DNA from: Sphingorhabdus sp. EL138
GTDB lineage: Bacteria; Pseudomonadota; Alphaproteobacteria; Sphingomonadales; Sphingomonadaceae
Direction: 5' to 3'
Assembly (NCBI RefSeq): GCF_945882965.1
Contig: NZ_CAMCWY010000008.1
Coordinates: 1 to 64,000, forward strand
DNA: 64,000 nt
The notes below the pieces were generated by a model, which ran no database searches, was not told where the DNA came from, and worked only from the letters and a program-made list of their open reading frames with translations. Made by a program: the position numbers and the translations under genes. Shown one piece after another: positions 62,602 to 64,000 of the stretch; within the stretch, counting starts at the first letter, position 1; the number at the start of each line of letters is the position of its first letter.

Positions 62602-62616
62602 GTTCCAGATTTGTTC
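62602..62616 (-). promoter_or_regulatory. LexA (SOS) box of uvrA
   Basis: GTTC-CAGATTT-GTTC matches exactly the alphaproteobacterial LexA operator GTTC-N7-GTTC. It lies 11 nt upstream of the uvrA start codon, where LexA would block transcription, so SOS induction of uvrA is expected. Confidence 0.85.
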
Positions 62617-62804
62617 TAAAAGCGCAAGCGAGCGCGTTGTTGTAGAAGTGGGCTAAAATTCATCGAATTTCAAGCTAGGCTTTTGCCGTATCCTAGTTCC
62701 CTTCGCATTTGCGACGTGTCGGTGCATCATCAGCCGCGATGCCGTCACGACGATAGATTGATTTTCCGCTTCTAACATGTTCGAAAGCATGCTTGAGTAA
62801 ACTC

Positions 62805-63611
62805 ATGGAAACTGAACTGCGCAACCACCCGATCAGCGGCGAACCGCTTCCCGTCGCGACGCCTGCTGCCACGATGGTTATTTTTCGGCAGAACCCTGAT
62901 GGCGGCGCGCCGTTATTGTTGATGGTCGAGCGAGTCAAGGCAATGGCCTTTGCCGGCGGCGCTGCGGTCTTCCCCGGTGGCAAAGTTGACCCTGCCGATT
63001 TTGATTATGCGCAGATGTTGGGTTCGCCTTTGCCGATAGATGAGGCCGCCGCCCGGCTTGCGGCGATCCGCGAAACTATTGAGGAGGCCGGGCTTGCATT
63101 GGGGCTGTCTGGCGTTTCGGATGCCGCTAATTGCGTTGCGGCGCGTGCAGCGTTGCATGATGGCGAAAGCCTGCAGGCCGTTTGCAACCGTTTTGGTTGG
63201 GAGCCTGATTTTGATCAGCTTGTTTTATGGTCACGCTGGCGGCCGCCCGCTTTTGAAAATGCCAGCCGCGTTTTTGACACGCGTTTTTATCTAGTGTATG
63301 CGGGCGACACCACGCCACGTGCGACCGTTGACCAGACCGAGAACCGGATGCTGTTTTGGGCAACGGCTGCTGAGGTTTTGGAAAAAGCAGACCAAGGCCA
63401 GGTGAAAATCATCTTCCCCACGCGGCGCAATCTGGAACGGCTGGCTATGTTCGGTGACTTTGACGCTGCCGCTGCGCATGCGGCGGAACATCCTGTGTCG
63501 ACAGTGCTGACGTATATCGACAAGCGCGCGGACGGAAGCTGGCTATGCATTCCCGACGGCCATGGGTATCCAGTGATTGAGGAACCGCTCGGCAGCGCCA
63601 TGCGCGGGTGA
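62805..63611 (+). CDS. NUDIX hydrolase (NUDT19-like)
   Basis: A 268-residue protein with a split NUDIX box: GGAAVFPGGKVDPADFDY, then after about 20 residues AAIRETIEEAGLAL (the REtIEEAG core is intact). This spacing matches NUDT19/CoA-diphosphohydrolase-like enzymes with an insert between box halves. The C-terminal half (FYLVYAGDTTPRATVDQTEN, IIFPTRRNLERLA) is typical of that group. ATG 62805 is used; a TTG at 62793 would add four residues. Likely cleaves a nucleoside-diphosphate-linked compound. Confidence 0.9.
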   Translation: METELRNHPISGEPLPVATPAATMVIFRQNPDGGAPLLLMVERVKAMAFAGGAAVFPGGKVDPADFDYAQMLGSPLPIDEAAARLAAIRETIEEAGLALGLSGVSDAANCVAARAALHDGESLQAVCNRFGWEPDFDQLVLWSRWRPPAFENASRVFDTRFYLVYAGDTTPRATVDQTENRMLFWATAAEVLEKADQGQVKIIFPTRRNLERLAMFGDFDAAAAHAAEHPVSTVLTYIDKRADGSWLCIPDGHGYPVIEEPLGSAMRG

Positions 63612-63658
63612 TTAAGCGTCGCTGAGAGGCATTTCTGGCAAAAGCTTGTGACCTTCAC

Positions 63659-63747
63659 CGTCACCCTGAACTTGGTTCAGGGTGCATCTATCCTCTCAGG
63701 CACCGGGCGTGATGCATGATAGACCCTGAAACAAGTTCAGGGTGACG
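63659..63747. repeat. palindromic repeat unit, copy B (89 bp)
   Basis: Same 14-bp arms as copy A (CGTCACCCTGAACT and AGTTCAGGGTGACG), also with internally folding arms, at the convergent ends of the NUDIX and ferredoxin genes. The centres of A and B differ. Confidence 0.85.
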
Positions 63748-63766
63748 CAGTCGGGAGTATATAAAT

Positions 63767-64000
63767 TCAATCCTCAGCCGCGATTGTCACGATCAAGCCA
63801 TCGAGCGCATCGCTGACGGGGATCTGGCATGACAGGCGCGAGGTTTCGTTGCGGTGATCGGTGCTGTCGAGCAGATCGTCTTCGTCCGCACTCATTTTTG
63901 GCAAGCGGTCGGCAAAGGCAGAGTCGATATGCACATGGCACGTCGCACAGGAGCAGCAGCCCCCGCACAAAGCAAGTAATTCGTCAAAACCATTGTCGCG
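63767..64000 (-). CDS. 2Fe-2S ferredoxin, C-terminal fragment
   Basis: The last 77 codons; the gene begins beyond the right edge. [19 protein letters not shown] carries the adrenodoxin/putidaredoxin-type C-x5-C-x2-C ligands, and the fourth ligand is in [16 protein letters not shown]. Two extra Cys lie inside the first loop. Such ferredoxins pass electrons from a reductase to a P450 or Rieske-type enzyme, or serve Fe-S assembly; a link to the Rieske oxygenase in this window is conceivable but unproven. Confidence 0.9.
   Translation of the reverse strand, partial: RDNGFDELLALCGGCCSCATCHVHIDSAFADRLPKMSADEDDLLDSTDHRNETSRLSCQIPVSDALDGLIVTIAAED

Noticed and set aside
1-64000. Prophage, integrative element, insertion sequence, tRNA or CRISPR
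   Set aside because: No integrase, transposase, phage structural gene, tRNA-like cloverleaf or regularly spaced direct-repeat array was seen on either strand.

Overview
The window looks like chromosomal DNA of an alphaproteobacterium of the Sphingomonadales (Sphingorhabdus/Sphingopyxis/Sphingomonas-like). This rests on gene content: two TonB-dependent receptors, a CarD regulator, an NDUFA12-type complex I accessory protein next to a DUF2155 lipoprotein and aat, a single bifunctional RelA/SpoT homologue, a DUF4167 protein beside prmC, alphaproteobacterial-type LexA and Fur operator candidates, and interspersed palindromic repeats of kinds I associate with sphingomonads. I see no rRNA, tRNA, CRISPR array, integrase or transposase. 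Most of the window is tightly packed coding sequence; the only gene-free stretch above 300 bases is about 58475-59606, which is repeat-rich.

Left part (1-27 kb) is an accessory catabolic region. At the edge, purU and a truncated class III alcohol dehydrogenase form a one-carbon (formaldehyde/formate) unit on the minus strand. A TonB-dependent receptor with a strong terminator is followed by a close-packed plus-strand operon: TPR-sulfotransferase, MFS permease, aldehyde dehydrogenase, enolase-superfamily enzyme and GMC oxidoreductase, with a LysR-type regulator behind it. Three minus-strand genes follow (3-hydroxyisobutyrate dehydrogenase-like, PlsC-type acyltransferase, SDR). A second plus-strand operon carries two dimethylglycine/sarcosine dehydrogenase-like flavoproteins, a Rieske oxygenase of the quaternary-amine demethylase type and a zinc-independent MDR oxidoreductase, opposed by a class III aminotransferase. 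Inferred theme: oxidation and demethylation of a choline/betaine-like or related compound, with purU and the glutathione-dependent dehydrogenase dealing with released one-carbon units. An Lrp regulator divergent from a homodimeric E1-type 2-oxoacid dehydrogenase ends the block.

Middle part (27-45 kb) is mostly housekeeping or conserved genes: purC, aat, the DUF2155 and NDUFA12 genes, a DUF192 lipoprotein, a methyltransferase, a photolyase-like protein with apparently permuted domains, a DCC-family protein, carD, an HxlR regulator, a small secreted protein, the RelA/SpoT homologue, recX, an orphan fatty acyl-AMP ligase, an ArsC-like protein, a TonB-dependent siderophore receptor with Fur-like boxes, a gamma carbonic anhydrase, hemB and an M23 peptidase.

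Right part (45-64 kb) holds a small acyl-CoA/aromatic metabolism group (2-hydroxychromene-2-carboxylate isomerase-like, crotonase, thioesterase, acyl-CoA dehydrogenase, MFS permease), a Bax inhibitor-1 protein, lipoproteins, a CBS protein, a small membrane protein overlapping a YciA-like thioesterase, DUF4167 and prmC, a fasciclin lipoprotein, alkaline phosphatase, the repeat cluster, uvrA under a clear LexA box, a NUDIX hydrolase and a truncated 2Fe-2S ferredoxin. Most notable: the permuted photolyase, a palindromic repeat inserted in frame into uvrA, the aat tail lying wholly antisense to the DUF2155 gene, and the TonB receptor/TPR-sulfotransferase/oxidoreductase operon of unknown substrate.
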